The notes under the pieces: generated by a model
What the model saw: the letters and a program-made list of their open reading frames with translations, nothing else
Database searches by the model: none
Told to the model about the DNA's origin: nothing
Program-made: the position numbers and the translations under genes
NCBI GenBank assembly: GCA_004794655.1
Contig: SMMW01000565.1
Coordinates: forward strand, 1,072,001-1,136,000
DNA: 64,000 nt
Source of the DNA: Marisa cornuarietis
Lineage: Eukaryota > Mollusca > Gastropoda > Architaenioglossa > Ampullariidae
Reading direction: 5' to 3'
Part shown: positions 21,301 to 28,900 of the stretch, in pieces
Numbering within the stretch: the first letter of the stretch is position 1
Layout of the letters: each line of letters starts with the position of its first letter

Positions 21301-23842
21301 ATTCAAAGCAGTTCCAGGCAGACTGGGATTGTACAGTTGGAAAAGTGCTAACACACTGTGGTGAAGCAGAACACAATATGGAACAAGACAAAAACACCAC
21401 ACAGCTTATTCATCGGTACGGTTTCTTTTACATTTTCCTAATTATCACTATAGTTTTCTATCTCTATAGTTTTATATCTCCATGGTTATCTCCTTTGACC
21501 AACAGTCTTGCTTGTGTCGATGTACTTTTTTTTTTGTCTTTTCTTAGTGTAAATGGCGCTGTCTTAGTGAGTAATGACATATGAATGTCGTCGTAAAATG
21601 AATATAATTAAGCATGACCGAGGTTGATAACTTGATTAATTCACCGCACGTAATCGCACTTTAGCATGCATGACTGTTGAGAAGAGATATGAGTCCAATG
21701 ACAGGGTCAGAAATGATGGCCGTGTAACTTCACCAAATAACCCTTTGTCGTCTTTTTGTCTCTGTGACAGACGCATAGACAGATAATCAAAACATACAGG
21801 CGCACAAACATTTCGTGCCACGAACGGGTCTTTTTTGAGAAAAGTGGAAAAACTTAACTTTCGACGAATAATAATAATAATAATAATAAGAAGAAGAAGA
21901 AGAAGAAGAAACGCACTATTTACATAGCCTATGATCCCGCTTATGAAGAAGCATGCTCTCAGGGCTTTAAACAACAACAACAAATTGACATGGACAGCAT
22001 ACGACAAACGGAAGGATGGACAAGAGTACTGACAAGTAAAAAAAAATAGAAAAAGACGCCAAGAGGAATCGTTTAACAAACATTGAGGACTGAGAGCCAA
22101 TCATGTAAATCTGTAGAGAGATGAGCAGACGGACTCTTCAATAAACGAAACCGAATTGAGAGAAAGACTTAGAAGATGGACTTAATCACGTGGTCTGTTG
22201 TTAGGAGTAATGCTTTTTGATGTGTTTTCAGTGCACATTTAAAGAATTCGATGGCGGGTAGATGGCGGATATGGAAAGGGAGAGAGTTCCAGTTTCGCTG
22301 CACGGTACCTAGAACTCCTGTGACCATCTGTGGTTGTTCTGGTGACAGGGACAGTGAGTGAGCATACGGTCATTAGACGAAGAGCGGAGTAGTCTGGATG
22401 GGATGTAAGGGATGAGAAGTTCAGAGAGGGGGCCAGGACAGGAGCCAGCAAAGAAATTAAAACACAGCACAGACAGTTTATACTGGATGCGAGAACGGAC
22501 GGGTAGCCAGTGTAGAAAACGAAGGAGAGGAGTGACATGGTCCCGTTTCCTTGCTCTAAGTACCACCAGCGGAGTTCTGTACTCTCTGGAGTCTCTGAAG
22601 GAAGGGGGACAGGGTTGCCTGTGAGTACAGAGTTGCAGTAATCAATCCTGGACAGAACAAACCCACAAACAAGAGTGTCGGCAGCACGTGTAGACAGCAC
22701 GTGACGCAGATCTTTCGTAGCTCATAACAAGCAGACAAACTGACTGACTGACAGGTGTAACTTGTCTATCAAGTAAATATCGGGCTTAGTTTTTCAACAT
22801 TGTAACCTACTTTACACCTGATTTACACAGCAGGCTTCTAAAGTGTCTCGTGTCCACATTGAGCGAGTTTTGCACTTTGCCCGTGCTCATTTTTTAAACC
22901 CCGTTAAAGACAGTACACAGCAGGACTCAAGTCTGACCTTTCACCTGGTCGTAGTCCTTACTTTCGTCGTTGTAGGAAATAATGCACTAAATGAGAAAGT
23001 TACTCGTCCTTCAAGCCCCGAATTCACTTCTTTCCTTCATTCTTTCCATTTTGACCTGCCTTTATAATACTTTATGTTAACGGCGCTTTCTCAGTGAGTT
23101 ATGGCGCGTGAATGCTGAGCACATCAAACATGTTAATAGTATAGGTGATTACTTGTTTTCTTTATTTCTGATCCATTCTTTTGTTCGCGTCTTCTCTCTT
23201 TTTTTCTAACCCGTTTTGTTTTCTTTCTTTCACCTTGTTTAATTTAAAAAACACTCTCCGAAGCCTGAGCATTTTTGTCAGTGTGAAAATCAACCAACAA
23301 GGAGACATTCGCCTAATGTGAGGTATATACATTTTATCCTCACTCCTACCGACATAAATAATGCAGCGATAAAATCAGAAGTAATAGTTTCTTGTCCATT
23401 TCATGATGAGTTCAATGTTGTAATCACTTTGGCAACCGTGAATATGGTTACAGAAAAAATGGAAATTAAGGCGATTTATGGAAAAACACACAGGCACAAA
23501 AAAACAAACACCAAAATTAAGGAAGACCAAAGAACGAAACAAACAAACAAACAAACAACAACAACAACAACAAAATAATAATAATAATAAAAGATGGAAA
23601 ATAAAGGACGAAAGAAGGTTTTTGTTTCTCCACAACTGTTATGGCGACAGACCCGCAAGGTCAAAGTCTGTCATGTCCACTCAGTTGAAGAGAAACAATT
23701 TTACAATCAAGAGAGAAAATGAATCTCGAACTGCACTGACAGACTTACTTTCCAATTTCTTTCCGGAATCGGCAGCGGATGACTGAAGACTGATGTATAA
23801 GCTTTCGCCTCCTCCGTTTTGCACAGACTCATCCTTGTCCAT
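4231..23842 (-). CDS. SLC13: SLC13 family sodium-coupled di/tricarboxylate cotransporter (whole coding span, 15 exons)
   Basis: Fifteen coding exons joined at GT-AG boundaries with matching phase give about 664 residues, slightly longer than the usual 570-620 for animal NaDC/NaCT proteins. The family imports succinate, citrate and related carboxylates with sodium at the plasma membrane. Seen here: a cytoplasmic N-terminus; a first membrane block with LLPLPLIIDTQ and FWITEALPIAITSVLPVVLF; FGGLVVTIALEEQNLHKRIAL; the first sodium-site motif SNTAT (residues 198-202); the signature SANIGGTATLIGTGTN (302-317); the second-repeat equivalent SNIAL (552-556); and LPVATAPNAIVFASG near 592-606. The tail has NMS and NVS sequons. 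The start is the first ATG after an in-frame TGA at 23897-23899. The family is certain; the substrate (dicarboxylate versus citrate) cannot be read from the sequence. Confidence 0.95.
4650..4935. repeat. Cluster of short near-palindromes (TTCTSTAGCTASAGAA type)
   Basis: Within 290 bases at least eight units read as self-complementary or nearly so: CTCTCTAGCTAGAGAA, TTCTGTACGTACAGAA, TTCTCTAGCTAGAGAG, TTTCTCGAGCTACAGAAA and similar forms with centres AGCT, ACGT or AGGT. Two blocks (4650-4775 and 4851-4935) flank unrelated sequence. Function unknown; they could be foldback remnants. Confidence 0.7.
5441..5588 (-). other. Exon-like segment of an unidentified protein (3 of 3)
   Basis: Strong acceptor (TTTTCTATTTTCAG). 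Encodes FCWYLARPFLVANLEHDLPL then VPSFPTRNLAWVLTHSKIYE and PLILPPFHR, which looks like real protein in composition. The donor (GTCAAG) is weak, and the frame also stays open further. A stretch at 5108-5230 contains another membrane-helix-like frame (GWLVLALVSGTLFFLCMWHL) but I see no good donor for it. Confidence 0.35.
5768..5845 (-). other. Exon-like segment of an unidentified protein (2 of 3)
   Basis: Acceptor CTTCACAG, donor GTATAAGG. In the shared frame it encodes PCISRGVQHSLFLALASVIS then VVVPTR, containing a hydrophobic run. Ends phase 2, matching the next segment. Confidence 0.3.
6375..6477 (-). other. Exon-like segment of an unidentified protein (1 of 3)
   Basis: Bounded by acceptor GCGTGCAG and donor GTGGGA on the minus strand. 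The open frame encodes VVAQYFLPAATGRVMFVTIG then LRSGGHKFGMTTLL, ending phase 2. It chains in frame with the segments at 5768-5845 and 5441-5588. I do not recognise the family. It may be a nested gene, a pseudogene remnant or chance. Confidence 0.35.
7570..7707 (-). CDS. SLC13: SLC13 coding exon 14
   Basis: 138 bases, phase 0 at both ends, acceptor TTTCAAG, donor GTTAGT. Encodes AVSMEVSPMFFMIPVTISSS then LAFMLPVATAPNAIVFASGT and VKVIDM, matching LAFMLPVATPPNAIVFSFGD. Confidence 0.93.
8087..8248 (-). CDS. SLC13: SLC13 coding exon 13 (second repeat hairpin)
   Basis: 162 bases, phase 0 at both ends, acceptor GTGCCAG, donor GTCAGT. Encodes TSGLSQWIGDKLRSLGDLGP, a membrane segment, then ATQIMSNIALCTLLVPIVAQ. 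The second-repeat motif, usually T-S-N-V-A-T, reads M-S-N-I-A-L here. Confidence 0.92.
9049..9167 (-). CDS. SLC13: SLC13 coding exon 12
   Basis: 119 bases, acceptor TTTCGCAG, donor GTAAAC. Encodes HLPRKPLEPLLSWKVLHQKT then PWSLFLLVGGGFAIAKASQ, matching the LDWKTVNQKMPWNIVLLLGGGYALAKG block. Confidence 0.93.
10262..10368. repeat. Two-copy tandem duplication, 52-bp period
   Basis: ACATGGATCTCTAGAACTAC occurs at 10271 and again at 10323, with GGTAAA and GTACATGTGTACTGT-like sequence following each. Lies in the intron just downstream of SLC13 exon 11. Confidence 0.75.
10421..10518 (-). CDS. SLC13: SLC13 coding exon 11, acceptor preceded by a (GT)n tract
   Basis: 98 bases encoding YVSDSTPALLVAVLMFFIPS then TLPDILFRQKRG. 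Acceptor TTTGTAG, donor GTGAGT. In transcript sense about 55 bases of (GT)n (10534-10589) stand just upstream of the acceptor in place of a normal pyrimidine tract. The length is not a multiple of three. Confidence 0.9.
10534..10589. repeat. (CA)n microsatellite next to SLC13 exon 11 acceptor
   Basis: Uninterrupted CA dinucleotides on the plus strand, hence (UG)n in the SLC13 pre-mRNA, ending about 15 bases before the exon 11 acceptor. Confidence 0.95.
10893..10997 (-). CDS. SLC13: SLC13 coding exon 10
   Basis: 105 bases, acceptor CCTCCAG, donor GTAAGT. Encodes YAESVVAILFLLLVVLWISR then DLGEAGGWGNLFQK, matching FAEKAISILFVILVLLWFTREP in the family, with the WGN downstream. Confidence 0.92.
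11063..13368. repeat. 2.3 kb satellite array, 38-bp unit
   Basis: About 60 copies of a 38-bp unit made of ATTGTGTGTACGATAGTATC followed by TACGATAGTATCATATAG. Each unit carries the half-repeat ACGATAGTATC twice. Units fall into sub-types by C/T at two places (TACGATAGTATCAT versus TATGATAGTATTAT). A variant with CACATAGACAGTATC recurs at 11377, 12219 and 13084, so the array has higher-order structure with a period near 840-870 bp. Units towards the right end are shorter and more diverged. Lies in SLC13 intron 9. Confidence 0.95.
14141..14775. mobile_element. Non-autonomous hAT-like element with an internal 31-bp minisatellite
   Basis: The left end (AGTGGTGGGGAAGGTCCGGC) and the reverse complement of the right end (CAGGGGTGGGGAACC, 14761-14775) resemble each other and the CAGGGGTGGGG-type termini of hAT elements. 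The interior is similar to the copy at 20627-20940. Sequence at 13990-14100 left of it resembles 25060-25215 and may belong to the same family. No transposase frame is present. Confidence 0.6.
14310..14528. repeat. 31-bp minisatellite, about 7 copies
   Basis: Unit GGATACATACGAGCACATGA followed by CTGGACAGACA. Because 31 is not a multiple of three and the unit lacks stops on the minus strand, all three minus frames stay open; these frames are not genes. A single related copy (GGACACATACGAGAACATAA) sits at 20820 in the sister element. Confidence 0.92.
14874..14984 (-). CDS. SLC13: SLC13 coding exon 9
   Basis: Encodes a basic intracellular stretch, SRNNRDGANNLRKRARAMLK then EEYRKLGSIS, ending at donor GTGAGT. 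Acceptor TCTTCCAG at 14985-14986 has the better pyrimidine tract. A second in-frame AG would start the exon at 14972. Confidence 0.8.
15244..15372 (-). CDS. SLC13: SLC13 coding exon 8
   Basis: Acceptor CCACCAG. Encodes FYQHYGADNPVNFTAWMVLA then FPLSALLLLIAWIWFQILFF, matching the NVVNFASW...LAWLWLQILF region of vertebrate NaDC1. The 3' end is uncertain by six bases: donors at 15243 (GTGTGC) and 15249 (GTGCAA) are both weak and both keep frame. Confidence 0.85.
15835..16062 (-). CDS. SLC13: SLC13 coding exon 7 (family signature)
   Basis: 228 bases, acceptor AACAG and donor GTAAGA. After a hydrophilic loop it encodes LSIAMSANIGGTATLIGTGT then NVVFLGQAKT. This is the conserved S-x-x-I-G-G-x-A-T-L-x-G-T signature. 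The usual P before N is T here (GTGTN). Confidence 0.93.
16166..16213. repeat. GC/CA dinucleotide tract upstream of SLC13 exon 7
   Basis: (GC)n grading into (CA)n on the plus strand, giving (UG)n in the SLC13 transcript about 100 bases before the exon 7 acceptor. Confidence 0.9.
16321..16570. repeat. 30-bp tandem repeat, about 8 copies
   Basis: Unit CATTCGCGCCTCCAATGATA followed by TTTCACAATA. Central copies are nearly identical and the flanks are diverged. The 30-base period keeps frames open and gives a 10-residue peptide repeat on the plus strand (ASNDISQYIR), which I regard as spurious since it lies in SLC13 intron 6. Confidence 0.92.
16661..16714 (-). CDS. SLC13: SLC13 coding exon 6 (54-base loop exon, tentative)
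   Basis: Acceptor CCTATTAG and donor GTATGA bound 54 bases that fit the frame (phase 2 in and out) and encode SVFVGDTTGSTKGAEDSTR-like loop sequence. Because exon 5 could also join exon 7 in frame, this exon may be alternative. It falls in the variable intracellular loop, so homology cannot confirm it. Confidence 0.6.
17858..18010 (-). CDS. SLC13: SLC13 coding exon 5 (first SNT sodium-site motif)
   Basis: 153 bases, acceptor CTGCAG, donor GTGAGG. Encodes LLLGTMLVTWFLSMWMSNTA, then TTAMMIPIVQAVLDQVQ and an acidic loop start. SNT at residues 198-200 is the conserved hairpin motif that helps bind sodium and substrate in the first inverted repeat of this fold. Confidence 0.93.
18331..18383. repeat. 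(CA)n microsatellite abutting SLC13 exon 4 donor
   Basis: Uninterrupted CA on the plus strand, hence (UG)n in the transcript starting directly after the donor GTGAG of exon 4. Confidence 0.95.
18388..18503 (-). CDS. SLC13: SLC13 coding exon 4, donor abutting a (TG)n tract
   Basis: 116 bases encoding DASLLLFGGLVVTIALEEQN then LHKRIALFALNIVGTEPR. Acceptor GTGCAG, donor GTGAGTG. In transcript sense the donor runs straight into about 50 bases of (GT)n (18331-18383). The length is not a multiple of three, so skipping would shift the frame. Confidence 0.92.
19166..19315 (-). CDS. SLC13: SLC13 coding exon 3
   Basis: 150 bases, phase 0 at both ends, acceptor GTGCAG and donor GTGAGT. Encodes TAKCAYVIFVMAVFWITEAL and PIAITSVLPVVLFPMLGVMP, the family's highly conserved second hydrophobic block (W-x-T-E-A-L-P). 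Confidence 0.92.
19515..19696 (-). CDS. SLC13: SLC13 coding exon 2
   Basis: 182 bases between acceptor CTAG and donor GTACAT. Encodes a charged stretch followed by the first membrane segment, LLSMWYIVVVVLTPLVLLPL, then PLIIDTQ. This matches the start of the first transmembrane helix in vertebrate NaDC proteins. Confidence 0.88.
19918..20455. repeat. 44/45-bp satellite, about 12 copies
   Basis: Unit TACGAGTTTGTATGTCTGAA followed by TGTTTAGAGTGTTGAATGTC and CTAA. Two sub-types, TTTAGAG (44 bp) and TTTGAGAG (45 bp), alternate for several units, indicating amplification of a dimer. One copy carries a small insertion near 20371. Confidence 0.92.
20627..20940. mobile_element. hAT-like non-autonomous repeat, second copy
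   Basis: Begins TAGGGGTGGGGAACGTCCGG and shares interior blocks with 14141-14340 (for example GGGACAAGCAAGAAACGTCC), with a long AAT run inside. The right terminus is unclear. Confidence 0.5.
22139..22738 (-). mobile_element. Frameshifted tail of an L2/CR1-like LINE reverse transcriptase
   Basis: Across three minus frames one reads LSRIDYCNSVLTGNP, then LQRLQRVQNSA, then DHVTPLLRFLHWLPVRSRIQ and SELLIPYIPSRLLRS. This order is diagnostic of the C-terminal part of L2/CR1/Rex-type LINE proteins. Several frameshifts show it is dead. It lies in SLC13 intron 1 in the same orientation as the gene. Confidence 0.85.
23749..23842 (-). CDS. SLC13: SLC13 coding exon 1 (start codon)
   Basis: Begins MDKDESVQNGGGESLYIS and ends at donor GTAAGT after 94 coding bases (phase 1). 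An in-frame TGA lies 55 bases upstream with no ATG between, which fixes this start. It encodes the hydrophilic cytoplasmic N-terminus. Confidence 0.85.
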
Positions 23843-25925
23843 AGTTCTCCGCTTGAGAGGTCGGCTTCCAAGTGAGACGGAAATTCTCAACGGATCTCAA
23901 TCTGGTGGTCTTCCAATCTTTCCCCCCTCGGGCCGATGACCAGCACAGACCAGTGAGAAAGGGAAGGGGAGGGAGGTAGTGCACCCACACGACAATCCTT
24001 ATCCCAGCACTCGTTCTACCACGTGAAGCGACATCGACTGTCGTCGTGGATGAAAGCGACTCCGTCAGTGGAGTGGTGAAGATCCTCTGTTGCTAGAAAG
24101 AATGTTTATGTACCTGGAGTTGGCTCACGTGAACTAATGTGGGTCGCACCGTGATAAAGGCGCATCCCACAAGAGCTTTGCACGTTTTCAAGTCACAGTT
24201 TACTTACTGATATCAATGGCTTAAAAACGTTCAGCAGATATCTTTTTCTTTGGTGTGATATCTTATACCGTGTTGGTATATCATGGAGGTCTTTCAGTTT
24301 AATCTGTATTGGTGGTAAACAATGCGCATTAAAAATTAAACAATAGGGTATCAAAACTCTGAATGATAAATAACATTATCTTCTTGGCATAATAACAAGT
24401 TTTTGGTGAGATATAAAGGTATATACAGCTGTTAGCACATATCCTTATTATAAAGGTATATACAGCTGTTGGCAGTGTGAACATGGCAAGAAGTGTTATT
24501 TATTTGAAAAGTAACCTTTGACTCCATTTTGCAATGTATCGCATAATCTAGCGCCACGAGAAAAACTCAGTGACCTACATTTGCATAATTAACCGTCTTA
24601 AATAAGTAGAACAGCCCACACACACCGCACTCCGCTCATCATATGGTAATTGTCACCAAGGTTCTCCGACAACGCATTTATTTCGGTGGAAACTCCTACA
24701 AAGAAAACATGAATTATCACCGAGAACGACAATGACAGGCACAGATATCGTCGTCACAATCATCTGTCATCTTCCTCTCTCTGCCGCTGCATATTGTGAC
24801 GAAGACCTGGGCCCAGACGCTCGGATTGGTGCCAGGCGTTGTTTGACGGTTAACACGAAATTTCTCATGTAAAAATGAATTGCAAAATGTAATTGCAGTT
24901 AGACTGCTAACATCACTTGACTATACGCGAGGTCAGGCCCGGCGTTGGTGCTGGTGTCGGACAGTGCACTCGGGGTGGTGTCCACCTCCATAGGACATGC
25001 ACTCGTTTGCTGTCACCATCTTCAGACAACGCATAGTGAACATGTTTTTCCTTCAAGGGCCATTTTGATATTTATGACATCATCCGCGAGCCATATAAAA
25101 TGATCTACTTAAAAATTAGTCAGGTCTGTTTGGTCAAGCCGTAGTTGTGCCACAGTATGTTAACACTTTTGTAACATGTACAATCTCAGCCTGCCTGGCA
25201 CTGCTGTCCTGTTAGTCACCACAATCCACCTTTTTGTAATTGGGTGCATGAAAACTACACTATTGTCTGCTACTGTGAAAAACTCTCTGAATGAAGTCTG
25301 AAAAATATGTTTATAGTTAAAAAGTTCCTAGAGGAGACATAATATATTAACAAAACTCTAATGCACAATTTGCTGGGACGTGTGGATATGAAGTGAAAGT
25401 ACAATAATAATAATCATCATAATCATGAGTATTTACTATAGTACACACACATAGCTTCGTGGCATTTGCAGTCTACACACAGACACGCTCGCACATGCAC
25501 AAATAAACTCACAAACCCCTAAATCGTCCCTATTGTCACGTGTCTGTTCCGGCATGGACTCGTATGAAATTATATGTACTCGTATAAAATTATATCCTGT
25601 AATACCCGTCCTTTCAAATATACGTTACGAATGATTCACTTAAGGTAAATTTATGTTACCATGAAAAAGCTTAAATATTTACTGAAATTTGCGAGCGATT
25701 TCCTTGAGGGGCTGGAGGAAATGATTTCCGTAGACTGACGTTCCCTTACCCTCCACTGAAGGAATGACAACAGTTAATTATAATTCCGCTGAGGTGTGCT
25801 TTTCTCGCCATCACCGGTCTTGATCGGCCTCTGCCTCCCTGTATGTTACCGGCCTCCCTCACACTGACAGTTGCCATCACCACAAGCCTTCTCGCCTTCA
25901 ATATACTAAAAACAAAACCAAACAA
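23843..25925. other. Intergenic region between Slingshot 3' end and SLC13 5' end
   Basis: About 2 kb. It must hold the SLC13 5' UTR and promoter (right of 23842), but I recognise no clear core promoter motif. A hAT-like repeat remnant (25060-25215) resembles 13990-14100. No coding exon seen. Confidence 0.5.
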
Positions 25926-28900
25926 CGGTGTATAGAAATGTGGTTTATTATCTACAATAGCAATTGCACTTAAAAATGTTTAGTACATCTACACACAAAG
26001 CACCATGCCTCTTAATACACAGCTAAACTAAGTACACAATAAAAAATACTTTCTGACCGGGGTACATACACGCATGTATGTTTATACACTAACGTTCTCA
26101 AACATTCGTACAGTCGTTCGTACTCCGCACACACACTCTCTCTCTCTCTCTCACTCACACTCACAGCAAAAGCAACCGATTTTTGTTCCTAATGAAATGA
26201 CCCATAACAAACATCACCCCGACGGACAACGAAGAGCTGCTCTTGTTGACAGTCGGATTAAAAAATGGCATGATAAAATCTGCGACTTGGAAATGGTCTC
26301 TAAGCTTTGCTTAACTTCACCTGATTTCTACAAAAGGGTAGGTAAGGCACGGAGCATGCTGAGCGAGGCTCTCATCCCTGTCCTCGTTATCATCGGAAAG
26401 TAGTACAAAAGGCCATGACCGATAAAAGTGCTGGAACGTTGGATTTTCCTCCTTCATCACTCCAGTGACAATCCTTGTTCGTGGTTGTTTGCAGCAGCCG
26501 AGTTCAAACCAGGTTTATGGCATCTAATCTACTTTTTACGAGACCTTCTCTGGGGCCTCAACTGCATACAAATAAAATTGTTGTACTAGCAATGATGAGT
26601 CTGAAGATGTCTGTGATTGTCGAACCGTTTGGTCCTTTGTTTTCGTCACAGTAAATACAAACCCTTTTTGAACATCAACCTTATTAAAACCCTTGGCAAA
26701 GGAATCAAAGTTTACTATGAAAAGCTCAATCTCCCCTCTTTCTAATGAACAATGTCCTGAAAGTATGGGATTTACAAAAAAGTAGAAAAGCCGTCAGTTT
26801 TTGAGCAGTTTCAACCTGTGTCAGAAGCCTTAAAATAAAGAATAAACATTCTGTTGAAAAAAAGGCGAGAAGCAGTGATAAATGCCCAGGATGACTTTAG
26901 TCTTGCAAAATCAAGTTTCTGCGATGCTGCTGCCAAGCAACCAAGCAAGTAAAAGGCACATTTGAACTGGAAATATCACCAAACGCCAGAAGCTTAGTTC
27001 AATGTAAGAGTGTTGCAAGCCAGATGAGACAATAGAAAAGATTGACTTTATGCATAAATAATTTTACATTTGAAAAAAAAAACAACTGGTGTCTTGCTTG
27101 CCTTTGAACAGCACATGGACCGAAGGAACTCTAGTCCTGAAATACTGCAGCAAGTGTGTAAAAAATAAATAAAAATAATGCATTCCAGTTTTGCCTTCCC
27201 CCCTCTCCTGCATTTCCACTCTTAAGGTCTTACAAAAGTTGTATCACATATATCTGGCTCTGCTATAAAAGAAATAGCTGCATGATAAAAGGCTATCATC
27301 ACTACTATTGTCAGCAGTTAACTTTTAAAATGTTTGTACCTTCTGATGGCAGGCTGTGACCTATTAGCAAGATGAATAAGTTGTAAAAAAAACTCATAAT
27401 GTGCAAGATGAGTAAGATGTAACACATAACTCGTAATGTACAAGATGAGTAAGAAGTAACACATAACACATAATGTTCAAGATGAGTCAGAAGTAACACA
27501 TAACTCATAATGTGCAAGATGAGTCAGAAGTAACACATAACTCATAATGTGCAAGATGAGTCAGAAGTAACACATAACTCATAATGTGCAAGATGAGTCA
27601 GAAGTAACACATAACTCGTAATGTGCAAGATGAGTTAGAAGTAACACATAACTCATAATGTGCAAGATGAGTAAGATGTAATGTGCAAGAAAAAACAGAG
27701 AAGGGTGGAAAAAGTAGATAATGACATACAGAACAAATACAGCAACAGCGCCAGTCCCAGAAAAATGAGCATTCTGATGCTGTTATATATATATATATAT
27801 ATATATAAAATGAGTGATGTCCCTTTTACAAAACCACTCACTTCAGCTTGGAAATGAGCAAGTAATGGAATGAAAAGTCTGTGTTTCGATTCTGCAAAAC
27901 CTATGGACAAACCTCACAGCCTTTGTAAGCAAGTTGGCCCACAGCCTACACAGTTACATAATACTGCTCATCCAAATGCACACACCCTTTCCCACAGGAA
28001 GTTCAACCGGATTATTTTAAGTCAAGTTAAATGGGCGTTTTGGGCAGTCAACAGACAAGATACCGAATGTAGATGTTGCAATTTCTTTTGAATAATAATA
28101 TTTATGGAGGAAAGATCTGAATGGTACACTCAAAAAGCATGGAGGAAATGCAGCCATAAGCTCGCTCTAAAATACGAAACACACACATGCACGCAGGCAC
28201 ACATACATGCACACTCTCTCTCTCTCACACACCAATCAATTAGAAGCCAAAGACAGTTTGGGACCAACACTGGTAACGTGTGTTACACACAAGTTTTGAT
28301 AAGGAAAGTTCCAGATGAAAAAGACTGTTCAGTGTGGTCAGTTTGCAAACATCCACAGCAGAAATCTGATATGTCTTACAGCTTAAGTAAAAAAGGCTTA
28401 CCAAAGAAGGCAAGGTGAGATGACCATAAGACTAGGCTAATTTGATGCACCAGCCATTACTAACCCCAGGCCCAACAGGATGAGCTCGCTCTGGCTTTTG
28501 CATGAGACTGGGATTATTTATTCTACTGTTGATGAAAATCACTGCTCCCAGCATTTCTGTAGCCTTAATCTCTACACTGTAAGGCAACCATGCAAAAAAA
28601 TTTAAGACATGCCCCATAGTTTTTCACTAAAATTCAAACAGTATAAAATAAGGCACCCATTCCAAATAACCTGTTAAGTAGGCATTCCAGATGAACGCGC
28701 ACGCACGTGTGTGTGTGTGTATGTGTTGATGGATGTATATGTCTGGTAGAAAACAGAGGGAAACTCCCTTGATATACTAAATGCTAAAAACTCACAACCT
28801 ACATTTAATTAACAGAAGTTTTTAGAAAGGCGAAAAGGCCAAACAAAGTATCAAAAACATGGCTTCTGCTACAGGTTCCTTTGATGACCACCTGCACAGC

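Larger units (their letters stand above)
19697..23748 (-). other. SLC13 intron 1
   Basis: About 4 kb. Holds the L2/CR1-like LINE tail (22139-22738), a hAT-like repeat (20627-20940), the 44/45-bp satellite (19918-20455), and simple AAT/GAA and AAC/AAT runs near 21868-21910 and 23536-23590. No further exon seen. Confidence 0.7.

Noticed and set aside
26074..26403. 109-codon plus-strand frame
   Set aside because: Starts in a simple repeat and shows no recognisable domain; lies antisense in the probable Slingshot 3' UTR.
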